This document shows, piece after piece, positions 16,318-25,274 of a stretch of DNA of 64,000 nucleotides (within the stretch, counting starts at the first letter, position 1; every line of letters begins with the position of its first letter). The notes below the pieces were generated by a model. The model was not told the DNA's origin. It did no database searches and saw nothing but the letters and a program-made list of their open reading frames with translations. Origin of the DNA: Nocardioides sp. URHA0020 (GTDB lineage Bacteria > Actinomycetota > Actinomycetes > Propionibacteriales > Nocardioidaceae); the NCBI RefSeq assembly GCF_000620705.1, contig NZ_KK211171.1:1-64000 (forward strand). Direction: 5' to 3'. The translations under genes were made by a program, and so were the position numbers.

Positions 16318-17672
16318 GCGTTCGCTCCTTCCGAGACGGTGCTCGCCGCCAGGACGCCCGAGGTCGGCAGGCCACCGCTGATGCTGGTGCCCAGGTCGTA
16401 CGCCGACTCGCCGTGCTGGTCGCCGTCGATGCCCTCGACCTCGTCCTCGACGTCGATCCGCCAGCCGATGGTGTACTTGATCGCGAAGGCGATGACGGTG
16501 GTCAGGACGCCGGTCCACACGATCGTGAACAGGGCCGCGAGGGCCTGGTCCCCGAGCGAGGCGAAGCCGCCGCCGTAGAACAGGCCGTCGATGCCACCCG
16601 GCGCGCTGGAGGTCGACACGAGGCCGATCAGCAGGGTGCCGACCAGACCGCCGACGAGGTGCACGCCGACGACGTCGAGCGAGTCGTCCAGGCCGACCTT
16701 GAACTTGAGACCGACCGCCACGGCGCAGGCGCCACCGGCGACAGCGCCGACGACGATGGCACCGACCAGGCTGACCGCACCACAGGCCGGGGTGATCGCG
16801 ACGAGGCCCGCGACGATGCCGGACGCGGCGCCCAGCGAGGTGGCCTTGCCGTGCAGGAACCGCTCGACGATCAGCCAGGCGAGCATGGCCGCGCAGGTCG
16901 CGATCGTCGTGTTCAGGAACGTCACGCCGGTCTCGGCCTGGAACTGCTCCGAGAACTTGGCGGGGTCGGCCAGCGACTCCGGGGTGAAGACGATCGAGCC
17001 GACGTTGAAGCCGTACCAGCCGAACCACAGCAGGCCGGCACCGATCATGGTGAGCGTCAGGTTGTGCGGCTTCATCGGCTCCTTCATGAAGCCGACGCGC
17101 TTGCCGATCACGAGGGCCAGCACCAGTCCGGCCACACCGGCGTTGATGTGGACGACCGTGCCGCCGGCGTAGTCCTGCGCGAACGTCGAGCCCTTCGCGA
17201 GCTGCCCGGCCAGCCAGCCGCCGCCCCACACGTTGTGGGCGATCGGGAAGTAGCAGGCGGTCAGCCACAGGGGGATGAAGACCACCCACGACACCAGCTT
17301 GACCCGGTCGGCGATGGCACCCGAGATGAGTGCGACCGTGATGGCGGCGAACGTCAGCTGGAAGACGACGTAGATGTAGTTGATGTGCGAGACACCGTCG
17401 AGCCCGAACATGTCGATCGGGTTGGCGATCAGCTTGCCGTTGCCGTTGCCGGCACCGTCGCCACCCCACCCCATCGACCAGCCCCACAGCACGAACACGA
17501 TGGCCGCGACCGCGAAGGCGACGTACGACATCATCATCATGTTCAGGACCGACTTCGCGCGCGTCATGCCGCCGTAGAACAGCGCCAGCGCGGGAACGGT
17601 CATCATCAGGACGAGGGCTGTCGCCACCAGCATGAAGGCGTAATAGCCGTCCACAGAACCTCCAGGGATCAT
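16314..17672 (-). CDS. amtB: Ammonium transporter
   Basis: An Amt/Rh-family ammonium channel with 11 membrane helices. Motifs include LALFYGGMTRAKSVLN (helix 1), the pore region FNVGSIVF, and the conserved His-containing segments NAGVAGLVLAL and VHLVGGLVGT. The C-terminal cytoplasmic tail contains VDVEDEVEGIDGDQHGESAYDL, the PII docking region. ATG 17672 gives 452 residues. A GTG at 17654 has a better Shine-Dalgarno (GGAGG, 4 nt away) and would remove six residues; the choice is open. Head of the amtB-PII-PII-glnD operon. Confidence 0.94.
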   Translation of the reverse strand: MIPGGSVDGYYAFMLVATALVLMMTVPALALFYGGMTRAKSVLNMMMMSYVAFAVAAIVFVLWGWSMGWGGDGAGNGNGKLIANPIDMFGLDGVSHINYIYVVFQLTFAAITVALISGAIADRVKLVSWVVFIPLWLTACYFPIAHNVWGGGWLAGQLAKGSTFAQDYAGGTVVHINAGVAGLVLALVIGKRVGFMKEPMKPHNLTLTMIGAGLLWFGWYGFNVGSIVFTPESLADPAKFSEQFQAETGVTFLNTTIATCAAMLAWLIVERFLHGKATSLGAASGIVAGLVAITPACGAVSLVGAIVVGAVAGGACAVAVGLKFKVGLDDSLDVVGVHLVGGLVGTLLIGLVSTSSAPGGIDGLFYGGGFASLGDQALAALFTIVWTGVLTTVIAFAIKYTIGWRIDVEDEVEGIDGDQHGESAYDLGTSISGGLPTSGVLAASTVSEGANA

Positions 17673-17807
17673 CTCGGGAGGGTGGGTTCTCGGAGCCGAC
17701 CGCACTGTCAGCTCCGGGGCCTCACCCCATTGCGAGACACCTTCCGAGCCAGAGGTTTCGACCCGCGTTGCCGCGTGTTGCGCTTGGGAAACGAGATACC
17801 GCGATTT

Positions 17808-17823
17808 GTTACTTCGGTGTTAC
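17808..17823 (-). promoter_or_regulatory. Candidate GlnR-type operator upstream of amtB
   Basis: On the minus strand GTAAC, 6 nt, GTAAC, about 136 nt upstream of amtB. The spacing matches the GTnAC-n6-GaAAC half of the actinobacterial GlnR box. The next expected pair is only weakly present, so this is a half-site at best. The position fits nitrogen control of amtB-PII-PII-glnD. Confidence 0.35.
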
Positions 17824-17843
17824 GGCCTCCCCCACGGGAGCCG

Positions 17844-18968
17844 TCAGCCGAGCAACGCGTCGACGAACGCGCTCGGCTCGAACGGCGCCAGGTCGTCGGC
17901 GCCCTCCCCCAGACCGACGAGCTTGACCGGCACGCCGAGCTCGCGCTGCACCTGGACCACGATGCCGCCCTTGGCGGAGCCGTCCAGCTTGGTCAGGACG
18001 ATGCCGGTGACGTTGGCGATCTCACCGAAGACACGGGCCTGGATCAGGCCGTTCTGGCCGGTGGTGGCGTCGAGCACCAGCAGCACCTCGGTGACCGGCG
18101 CCTGCTTCTCGATCACCCGCTTGACCTTGCCGAGCTCGTCCATCAGGCCCGCCTTGTTCTGCAGGCGTCCCGCGGTGTCGACGATGACGGTGTCCGCGCC
18201 GGTGTCGACGCCCTCCTTGACCGCGTCGAAGGCCACGCTGGCCGGGTCGGTGCCCTCGGCGCCGCGGACGACGTCGACGCCGACGCGCTCGCCCCAGGTC
18301 GCCAGCTGCTCGACCGCGGCCGCGCGGAACGTGTCGGCCGCGCCGAGCACGACGGTGCGGTCCTCGGCGACCAGGATCCGCGCGAGCTTGCCGACGGTCG
18401 TGGTCTTGCCCGACCCGTTGACGCCGACGACGAGGACCACGCCGGGCCGGCCGTCGGCCCCGCTGACCTGGAGCCGCCGGTCCATGCCGGCGTCGACCAG
18501 GGTCAGCAGCTCCTCGCGCAGGACGGTGCGGGGGTCGTCGCCGCCGCCGTCGACCCGCAGGCGGGTGCGGAGCCGCTCGACCAGCTCCTGGGTGGGTCCG
18601 ACGCCGACGTCGGCCGTGATCAGAGTGTCCTCGATCGACTCCCACGTGTCCTCGTCGAGGCGGTCGCGCGACAGCAGCGCGAGCAGGCCGCGGCCCAGGC
18701 CGCTCTGCGAGCCCGCCAGCCGCTGACGCAGCCGGACCAGGCGCGACGCGGTGCCCTCGGGCCTCTCCAGCGCCGGGGCGGGAGTGACCACCGGGGCCTC
18801 GGCCTCGACCGGGGTCTCGACGTCGGTCGGTGGCGGGGCGAGGACGTCCGCCGGGGCTGCGGGCGGCGCCGACCTGCGTCGGGTGGAGACGGTCAGCCCG
18901 ACGCCGACGGCCACGGCGATGACCGCCACCAGGGCGATCGCGAGCACGAGAAGCACGATCAGACTCAT
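17844..18968 (-). CDS. ftsY: Signal recognition particle receptor FtsY
   Basis: SRP-receptor GTPase, 374 residues. An N-terminal membrane helix (about 2-25) is followed by an Ala/Pro/Glu-rich linker (about 30-75) and the NG domain. GTPase motifs are VGVNGSGKTTT (G1), GAADTFRAAA, DTAGRLQNK (G3) and TKLDGSAKGG (G4). The true membrane helix, rather than an acidic A domain, is typical of actinobacterial FtsY. It partners with Ffh in this window. amtB lies downstream on the same strand across a 170-nt gap. Confidence 0.96.
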   Translation of the reverse strand: MSLIVLLVLAIALVAVIAVAVGVGLTVSTRRRSAPPAAPADVLAPPPTDVETPVEAEAPVVTPAPALERPEGTASRLVRLRQRLAGSQSGLGRGLLALLSRDRLDEDTWESIEDTLITADVGVGPTQELVERLRTRLRVDGGGDDPRTVLREELLTLVDAGMDRRLQVSGADGRPGVVLVVGVNGSGKTTTVGKLARILVAEDRTVVLGAADTFRAAAVEQLATWGERVGVDVVRGAEGTDPASVAFDAVKEGVDTGADTVIVDTAGRLQNKAGLMDELGKVKRVIEKQAPVTEVLLVLDATTGQNGLIQARVFGEIANVTGIVLTKLDGSAKGGIVVQVQRELGVPVKLVGLGEGADDLAPFEPSAFVDALLG

Positions 18969-19002
18969 GGCTCAATCCAACCAGAGGAGGCCGGGGTCGG
19001 CG

Positions 19003-19221
19003 TCAGCGGCGGCGCTCCGGCTGCTCGTGCTCGACGCCGAGGGCGAAGACCTGGTCGTCCTCCTCCTCGAGGACCGGCGCGGCGTCCGCGGCCTTGGCCA
19101 TCGCCTCACCGAGCCAGGGGGTGGCGGGCATCCGCTCACCGCGGTGGGGATAGGCGACGTAGACGGCCACCAGGCCGGCCAGGACGAGGATGACGGCCAT
19201 GACGACCACGATGGGGACCAC
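19003..19221 (-). CDS. Small single-pass membrane protein
   Basis: 72 residues: an N-terminal helix (VPIVVVMAVILVLAGLVAVYVAY), then a cytoplasmic tail with an acidic block LEEEDDQVF. GTG 19221 is preceded by GGGAGG at 8 nt, a strong ribosome-binding site that supports it as a real gene. It lies between the thioesterase and ftsY genes on the same strand. No known family recognised. Confidence 0.75.
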   Translation of the reverse strand: MVPIVVVMAVILVLAGLVAVYVAYPHRGERMPATPWLGEAMAKAADAAPVLEEEDDQVFALGVEHEQPERRR

Positions 19222-19278
19222 GCTTGCTACCTCCCGAGAGATGCGGACAGTCGGACGACTACCCGTACCCCCACGGTG

Positions 19279-19740
19279 TCACACGGGTGGTGTCGTGGCG
19301 GATCCGCCGCGCAGCAGTGGCTCGACCGCGGCGCGGATCACATCCGGCATCGGGGTGGCCGGGCGGGCGGGGTCGGTGTTGTCGACGTACACGTGGACGA
19401 ACCGTCCCTCGGCGGCCGCGACGTCCGAGGGCCCCTGGAAGAGCCCGATCCGATAGATGATGCTGGAGGTGCCGACCTTGTCGACGACCAGGCCGGTCTC
19501 GATCGGCTCCGGGAAGCCGAGCTCACGGAAGTAGCGGCACGAGGTCTCGGCGACCACGCCGATCTGCGGGAGCCGGCGTACGTCGACCGCGGTCGCCTCG
19601 TAGAGGTAGGCGTTGACGGCCGTGTCGAAGAGCTCGTAGTACGTCGCGTTGTTGAGGTGCCCGTAGGCGTCGTCGTCCCGCCAGCGCGTCGTGACGGTGC
19701 GCCACGCGACGTAGTCGGACCGGGTCGGGCGGTCCCCCAC
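19279..19740 (-). CDS. Hotdog-fold acyl-CoA thioesterase
   Basis: 153 residues of the 4-hydroxybenzoyl-CoA thioesterase (YbgC-like) family. The active-site motif is DDDAYGHLNNATYYELFDTA, with the catalytic Asp and the GHxNN signature. The GTG start shares its first base with the TAG stop of smc, so the two are probably translationally coupled. Substrate (short or long acyl-CoA) cannot be told from sequence. Confidence 0.88.
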   Translation of the reverse strand: MGDRPTRSDYVAWRTVTTRWRDDDAYGHLNNATYYELFDTAVNAYLYEATAVDVRRLPQIGVVAETSCRYFRELGFPEPIETGLVVDKVGTSSIIYRIGLFQGPSDVAAAEGRFVHVYVDNTDPARPATPMPDVIRAAVEPLLRGGSATTPPV

Positions 19741-22700
19741 TACGCCGACTCCTGGGTCTCAACGAGCGCTCGTCCCCGCCCGGCGCGCACCCGCTCCGCG
19801 TCCCCGCCGTCCTGGTCGCGCAGCCGCTGGCTGATCACCGCGGAGACGCCGTCGCCGCGCATCGTCACGCCGTACAGCGCGTCACCGACCTCCATCGTGC
19901 GCTTCTGGTGGGTGATCACGAGCAGCTGCGAGTTCTCCCGCAGCTCCTCGTAGATCTCCAGCAGCCTGCCGAGGTTGGTGTCGTCGAGCGCCGCCTCGAC
20001 CTCGTCGAGGATGTAGAACGGCGAGGGGCGGGCCTTGAAGAGCGCGACCAGGAAGCACACGGCGACCAGCGAGCGCTCGCCACCGGAGAGCAGCGACAGC
20101 CGCTTGACCTTCTTGCCCGCCGGACGCGCCTCGACCTCGATGCCGGTGTTGAGCATGTCGTCCGGCTGGGTGAGCACCAGGCGGCCCTCGCCCCCCGGGA
20201 AGAGGCGGGAGAAGGTGGAGTCGAAGGCGCGCTCGACGTCGGCGTACGCCTCGGTGAAGACCTGTTCGACGCGGGAGTCGACCTCGCGCACGATGTCGAG
20301 CAGGTCCTTGCGGGTCTTGCGGAGGTCCTCGAGCTGCTCGGTGAGGAACTTGTGCCGCTCCTCCATCGCCGAGAACTCCTCGAGCGCGAGCGGGTTGACC
20401 CGGCCGAGCTCGCGCAGCGAGCGCTCCGCGACGCGGAGTCGCTTGGTCTGCTCCTCGCGCGAGTACGGCGCCGGCGCGGGCGGCTCCTCGCCCTCGGCGA
20501 CCTCGCCGCTGAAGGGCACGAGCTGGTCGGGGCCGTAGTCGGCGACCAGACCGTCACCGTCCAGGCCCAGCTCCTCGAGCGCACGCTCCTCGAGCTGGTC
20601 GATGCGCATCCGCTGCTGGGTGCGCGCCATCTCGTCGCGGTGCACCGAGTTGACCAGCTCGTCGTGCTCCTTGCCGAGGTCGCGCAGCGCGGCGCGCACG
20701 TCACGCAGCTCCTGCTCACGCCCGGTGCGGGACTGCTCCACGGCCGTGCGGGCCTCGGCGGCGCGGTGCACCGACGCCTCCAGGCGCTGCAGCACGTAGC
20801 TGACGGCGAGGCCGACCGCCTCCGCGGCACGACCCTCGCGGATCATCCGATCGCGGCGCTCGGCGGCGCGGGCCCGGGCAGCGCGCTCCTTCTCCGCGGC
20901 GCGGAGCAGCCCGTCGGCGCGGCCGTGGAGCGCGCGCGAGCGCTCCTCCGACGTCCGCAGTGCCAGCCGGGCGTCCATCTCGCCCTGCCGAGCGGCGCGG
21001 GCCGCCTCGGCGAGCTGCTCGCGGACGGTCGTGTCGGGCTCCTCCTCGGGCGACTCCTCGGCCGCGGCGAGCCGGGTCTCGAGGTCGGTCAGCCCGGCGA
21101 TCGCCTGGACGCGCGCCTCCTCGGCCTTCTCGATCGCCTGGGTCAGCCGCTCGGCCTCGCCGCGCGCGGCACGCGCCTGGGAGCCGTACTGGCCGAGCTC
21201 CTCGGCGACCGCGGCCAGCGTGGCGTCGGACTCGTGCAGCTTGGCCAGCGCGACGTCGACCCGCTTGCGGGCCTCGAGCCGCTCGCTCTCCAGCCGGGAC
21301 ATCTCGAAGCCGAGCCGCTCGGAGGAGGCCACCGCCTCGGCGAGCTGCTCGACGGCCTCGTCGACCGCCGCCTGGATCTCGATCAGGCTGGGCTGGCTGC
21401 TGGAGCCGCCGGAGGCGAAGTGGGTGCCGATCAGGTCACCCTCGCGCGTGACCGCGGTCAGGTCGGGCAGCGCGGCGACGAGCGCCCGCGCGGCGTCGAG
21501 GTCCGCGACGACGGCCACCTTGAAGAGCAGGCGGCTCAGGGCCGGGCGGAGCGTGTCGGGGCACTCGACGACGTCGGCGGCGTACGTCGCGTCCGCGGGG
21601 AGCTCGGGCCAGTCCCGCGGCTGCCCGGGGCCACCGCCCAGCAGCATCCCGGCGCGGCCGAGGTCGTCGCCCTTGAGGTGGGCGATGGCGCGCACGGCGG
21701 CGTCTGCGTCGGCCACGGCCACGGCGTCCGCGGCCGAGCCCAGGGCCTGGGCGACGGCGGTCTCGAAGCCCGACCGGACGCTCACCAGCGCGGCCACGGA
21801 GCCCAGCAGGCCGGAGACCGTGTCGGTCGCGGCCAGGAGGGCGCCGGCGCCGTCCTTGCGGTTGAGCCCGAGCTCCAGTGCGTCCTTGCGGGCGGCCAGA
21901 CCGGTGCGGTCGCGGTCGGCCTGGAGGGCCTCGTCGCGAGCCTTGGCGAGGCGTTCCTCGATGTCGTCGAGGGCGTTGGTCGCGGCCTCGTGCTCGGCGT
22001 CCAGGCCCTCCTCGCCGGCGTCGAGTCCGGCGACGCGGGTCTCGAGGGAGGTGAAGTCGCGCTGCGCACGGTCGGCGCGGGCCACGGCCTCCTCGCGCGC
22101 CAGGCCGAGCCGCCCGACCTCCTCGTCGGCGGACGTCGCCCGCGATCGCAGGGTGTTGACCTGGCCGTGCAGGCGGGCGAGGCCCTCACGACGGTCGGCG
22201 GCCGCGCGCTGCAGCGCCGCGATCTTGCGGTCCTCCTCGGCGGCGGCGTCCTCGGCGGCGCGGCGGCCGGTGACGGCCTCCTCCAGCGCGGCCCGGTGGG
22301 CGTCGACCTCGGCGGTGATCCGCTGCTCCTGCTCGCGGACCTGGGCGGCCTCCGCCTCGAGCTGCTCGGGGTCGCGCCCGGAGCGTGCCTCCTCGACATC
22401 GGCGGTGCCGGCGGCGTTGCGTACGCGCTCGGCAGCCAGCGACTGGGTGCCCCGCAGCCGCTCGCGGAGCCCGGAGAGGGCGAACCAGGTCTCCTGCGCC
22501 CGGGACAGCGCCGGCAGGTCCTCGCGCAGGGCCGCCTCGAGCACGGCCTCCTGCTCGCGCCCGCGCGCCACCTCGGCCTCGACCTGCTCACGTCGCTGGA
22601 CCAGGATCGACTCGTCGGCCATCTCCTGGCGCAGCGCCGTACGCGCCGTCATCAGGTCGTCGGCCAGCAGCCGTGCGCGAGCGTCGCGTACGTCGGCCTG

Positions 22701-23354
22701 CACGGTCTGCGCGCGACGGGCCACCTCGGCCTGGCGGCCGAGCGGCTTGAGCTGGCGCCGGATCTCGACGAGGAGGTCGTTGAGGCGGGTCAGGTTGCCC
22801 TCGGTGGAGTCGAGCTTGCGGAGCGCCTTCTCCTTGCGCTTGCGGTGCTTGAGGACGCCCGCGGCCTCCTCGATGAAGCCGCGGCGGTCCTCGGGCGTGG
22901 CGTGCAGGATTGTGTCGAGCTGACCCTGCCCGACGATCACGTGCATCTCGCGGCCGATGCCGGAGTCGGAGAGCAGCTCCTGGACGTCGAGCAGCCGGCA
23001 CGAGCTGCCGTTGATGGCGTACTCGGACCCGCCGCTGCGGAACATCGTCCGGGTGATCGTCACCTCGGAGTACTCGATCGGCAGCGCGCCGTCGGAGTTG
23101 TCGATCGTCAGCACGACCTCGGCGCGGCCGAGCGGCGGGCGCCCGGAGGTGCCGGCGAAGATGACGTCCTCCATCTTGCCGCCGCGCAGCGACTTGGCGC
23201 CCTGCTCGCCCATGACCCACGCGAGGGCATCGACGACGTTGGACTTGCCGGAGCCGTTGGGACCCACGATGCAGGTGATCCCGGGCTCGAGCTGCAGCGT
23301 GGTCGCCGAGGCGAAGGACTTGAACCCCTTCAGGGTCAGGCTCTTCAGGTACAA
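19740..23354 (-). CDS. smc: Chromosome segregation protein SMC
   Basis: 1204-residue condensin ATPase. The N-terminal head has Walker A GPNGSGKSN (31-39). Two long coiled-coil arms flank a hinge near residues 500-640 (LLGSVAALVSVRSGFE onward). The C-terminal head has the signature LSGGERSLVAV and Walker B ILDEVEAALDD. The start is TTG at 23354, preceded by GGGAG; the family begins MYLKSLTLKGFKSF as here. In actinobacteria smc is often followed by ftsY, which holds here with two small genes between. ScpA and ScpB are not in the window. Confidence 0.98.
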   Translation of the reverse strand: MYLKSLTLKGFKSFASATTLQLEPGITCIVGPNGSGKSNVVDALAWVMGEQGAKSLRGGKMEDVIFAGTSGRPPLGRAEVVLTIDNSDGALPIEYSEVTITRTMFRSGGSEYAINGSSCRLLDVQELLSDSGIGREMHVIVGQGQLDTILHATPEDRRGFIEEAAGVLKHRKRKEKALRKLDSTEGNLTRLNDLLVEIRRQLKPLGRQAEVARRAQTVQADVRDARARLLADDLMTARTALRQEMADESILVQRREQVEAEVARGREQEAVLEAALREDLPALSRAQETWFALSGLRERLRGTQSLAAERVRNAAGTADVEEARSGRDPEQLEAEAAQVREQEQRITAEVDAHRAALEEAVTGRRAAEDAAAEEDRKIAALQRAAADRREGLARLHGQVNTLRSRATSADEEVGRLGLAREEAVARADRAQRDFTSLETRVAGLDAGEEGLDAEHEAATNALDDIEERLAKARDEALQADRDRTGLAARKDALELGLNRKDGAGALLAATDTVSGLLGSVAALVSVRSGFETAVAQALGSAADAVAVADADAAVRAIAHLKGDDLGRAGMLLGGGPGQPRDWPELPADATYAADVVECPDTLRPALSRLLFKVAVVADLDAARALVAALPDLTAVTREGDLIGTHFASGGSSSQPSLIEIQAAVDEAVEQLAEAVASSERLGFEMSRLESERLEARKRVDVALAKLHESDATLAAVAEELGQYGSQARAARGEAERLTQAIEKAEEARVQAIAGLTDLETRLAAAEESPEEEPDTTVREQLAEAARAARQGEMDARLALRTSEERSRALHGRADGLLRAAEKERAARARAAERRDRMIREGRAAEAVGLAVSYVLQRLEASVHRAAEARTAVEQSRTGREQELRDVRAALRDLGKEHDELVNSVHRDEMARTQQRMRIDQLEERALEELGLDGDGLVADYGPDQLVPFSGEVAEGEEPPAPAPYSREEQTKRLRVAERSLRELGRVNPLALEEFSAMEERHKFLTEQLEDLRKTRKDLLDIVREVDSRVEQVFTEAYADVERAFDSTFSRLFPGGEGRLVLTQPDDMLNTGIEVEARPAGKKVKRLSLLSGGERSLVAVCFLVALFKARPSPFYILDEVEAALDDTNLGRLLEIYEELRENSQLLVITHQKRTMEVGDALYGVTMRGDGVSAVISQRLRDQDGGDAERVRAGRGRALVETQESA

Positions 23355-23682
23355 CGCGGGCTCCCAGGAATCGTCGACCGAGGTCGATGGCGGCGCTGAA
23401 ACGAACGCTGCATCCTCGCAGCCGGCCGTGGGGGAAGCTCAGCCCGGCTCACATTACCGGGGACCGCCCCCCGCTCGCGGCACCCGGGGGTGCGGGTCGT
23501 CGGGGTCCGGTCGCGGGGGTGGCACCGCTTGGTGCGCCCGCGCTCGTCCCATCAGTCCCACCAGTCACGCTGCCTGGACGGACCTCGGGGTTCTTGGACG
23601 AAGTTCTGCACCGGAACCCGCAGATTCACCGGGTGAGCGGTGAAACCGCGCAGGGTCGGCCTCGCCACCGACGCCGTCGACG
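23355..23682. other. Non-coding gap with a palindromic segment
   Basis: A 328-nt gap between smc and the MFS gene, both on the minus strand. I see no supported gene; in particular there is no acylphosphatase frame, although that gene is often next to smc. A degenerate hairpin lies near 23623-23655 (CGCAGATTCACCG against CGGTGAAACCGCG, three mismatches). The smc promoter is presumably in the lower third. Confidence 0.5.
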
Positions 23683-24930
23683 TCACCCGAGGCTGGACGA
23701 GGCGACCTCGTCGGCGTGGGCGATGTGGGAGAGCTGGCCCCAGATGAGCACCACGAAGACCGCCGATCCGGCGAAGGCGAACCAGAACGGCGCGGTGACG
23801 CCCCACTGCTGGGCCAGCAGGCCGCCGATGCCGGCGCCGACGACGAGGCCGCCGAAGACACCCATCAGGTTGACGCTGCCGACCCGGCCCTGGAGCTCGG
23901 TCGGGACAGCGCGCTGGCGGATCGTCAGCGAGGTCGTGCCCCAGATGAAGGCGTGGGCGCCGAAGACGAAGAAGATGCACATCGCCACCCACGGCGTGGT
24001 CGTCAGGGCGAGCGCCAGGTGGGTGCAGGTCTCGAGGATCAACCCGATCCGCATGATGGTGGCGAGGCTGACCCGACGGGTGATCCAGCCGTAGGACAGG
24101 GTGCCGACCAGCCCGCCGACGGCGGAGACCGTGGTCAGCAGCCCGAAGCCGATCGGGCCCATCCCGAGCTGGCGCGTGGCGTAGAGCACCAGGACCGACC
24201 AGGCCGCGCCGAAGGTGATGTTGAAGACGAAGATCGTCAGCACGAGGGTGCGTACGGCGGCGTGGTGCCGCACCCAGCGGAACCCCTCGGCGATGTCGTG
24301 GCGCAGGTGGGTGTCGGGCGCGGGCTCGCGGCGGTGCGGCGGCAGGACGACCCGCGCCACGAGCATCGCCCCGAGAGCCACCACGACGGCCTGGGCCGCG
24401 AACGGGACGGCGTGACCGAGTGCGAAGAGCGCGGCGCCGATCGGTGGGCCGGCGAGCTGGTTGACGGTGATGAAGCCGGTCGTCAGCCGGGCGTTGGCGA
24501 TGGCCAGGTCGTCGCGCTGCACCAGCATCGGCATCAGCGTCGCGGAGGTGTTGTCGGCGAACACCTCGGCGGTCCCCAGCAGGAACATCGCGAGCAGCAC
24601 CACCCAGATCGACGCGACGTCGGTGGCGACGGCGAGCGTGAGCAGGACCAGGACCACGGCCCGCAGCAGGTCGACGACCACGATGATCAGTCGCCGGTCG
24701 AGCCGGTCGGCGAGCGCGCCGGCGTACAGGCCGAACACCAGCGGGGGCAGCCACTGCAGCAGTGCCGCGAGCGCCACCAGGACCGGGTCGTGCGTCATCG
24801 ACGCGACCAGCAGCGGTCCCGCCGCGAGGGCGATGCCGTCGCCGAGGTTCGAGATCCACGAGGAGGCGAGCAGCCAGCGGAACCCCGGGCCGAAACGGCG
24901 CGGGGCGACGATCTCGAGGAGGGTGCTCAC
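23683..24930 (-). CDS. MFS exporter (EntS-like)
   Basis: 415 residues with 12 predicted membrane helices. The helix 2-3 loop AGALADRLDRRLIIVVVD is the MFS motif A (GxLaDRxdRR). The second-half equivalent is GWITRRVSLATIMR. The overall pattern matches the enterobactin-exporter-like branch (MFS_3), which exports siderophores or drugs. GTG 24930 is chosen because translation further upstream gives a Ser/Arg/Pro-rich stretch that shadows the next gene. It is monocistronic as far as I can see; substrate unknown. Confidence 0.88.
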   Translation of the reverse strand: MSTLLEIVAPRRFGPGFRWLLASSWISNLGDGIALAAGPLLVASMTHDPVLVALAALLQWLPPLVFGLYAGALADRLDRRLIIVVVDLLRAVVLVLLTLAVATDVASIWVVLLAMFLLGTAEVFADNTSATLMPMLVQRDDLAIANARLTTGFITVNQLAGPPIGAALFALGHAVPFAAQAVVVALGAMLVARVVLPPHRREPAPDTHLRHDIAEGFRWVRHHAAVRTLVLTIFVFNITFGAAWSVLVLYATRQLGMGPIGFGLLTTVSAVGGLVGTLSYGWITRRVSLATIMRIGLILETCTHLALALTTTPWVAMCIFFVFGAHAFIWGTTSLTIRQRAVPTELQGRVGSVNLMGVFGGLVVGAGIGGLLAQQWGVTAPFWFAFAGSAVFVVLIWGQLSHIAHADEVASSSLG

Positions 24931-24988
24931 CAGGGCGCGACACCGCCGCCGCGACCCGGTGGTCGCGACTGGTGGCACAGCCAGCCGA

Positions 24989-25195
24989 TCAGGCGGGCTG
25001 CATCTCCTGCAGGTGCGAGGTCTCGATCTCGAGGAGGGCGGCGGCGTGTGCCTGGGCCAGCCGGTCGTTCTCCTCGGACAGGCGCCCAGCGAGCGCCTCG
25101 AGCTCACCCACACGCGCACGCAGCCGAGCGTTCTCGGCGGCGAGGGCGGGGCTTCGCAGGTCGCTGTTCAGGTAGCCGATCAGCGCCTTGGCCAT
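24989..25195 (-). CDS. Small coiled-coil protein
   Basis: 68 residues: MAKALIGYLNSD, then a heptad-patterned helix LAAENARLRARVGELEALAGRLSEENDRL (leucine-zipper-like, split here by periodic Leu). The Shine-Dalgarno GGAAGG stands 9 nt before the ATG. I believe similar small 'MAKALIG' coiled-coil proteins occur in actinomycetes, but their function is unknown to me. It lies between mutM and the MFS gene. Confidence 0.82.
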   Translation of the reverse strand: MAKALIGYLNSDLRSPALAAENARLRARVGELEALAGRLSEENDRLAQAHAAALLEIETSHLQEMQPA

Positions 25196-25274
25196 GAAAG
25201 AGCCTTCCGGGGTAAAAGGGGGGTGACTCGCGGTGGCGGGCCGTCTTCAAGAGTCCCACCAGCGGGCTCACCGG

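Noticed and set aside
17725..17760. Third copy of palindromic repeat family 1 upstream of amtB
   Set aside because: GAGACACC resembles the arm, but the opposite arm matches poorly. Too degenerate to call.
19908..23399. 1163-codon open frame on the plus strand opposite smc
   Set aside because: Codon-mirror shadow of smc in GC-rich DNA: low-complexity Gly/Leu/Val composition and no family features.
23355..23682. Possible acylphosphatase gene upstream of smc
   Set aside because: Expected from common gene order, but no frame carries its motifs.
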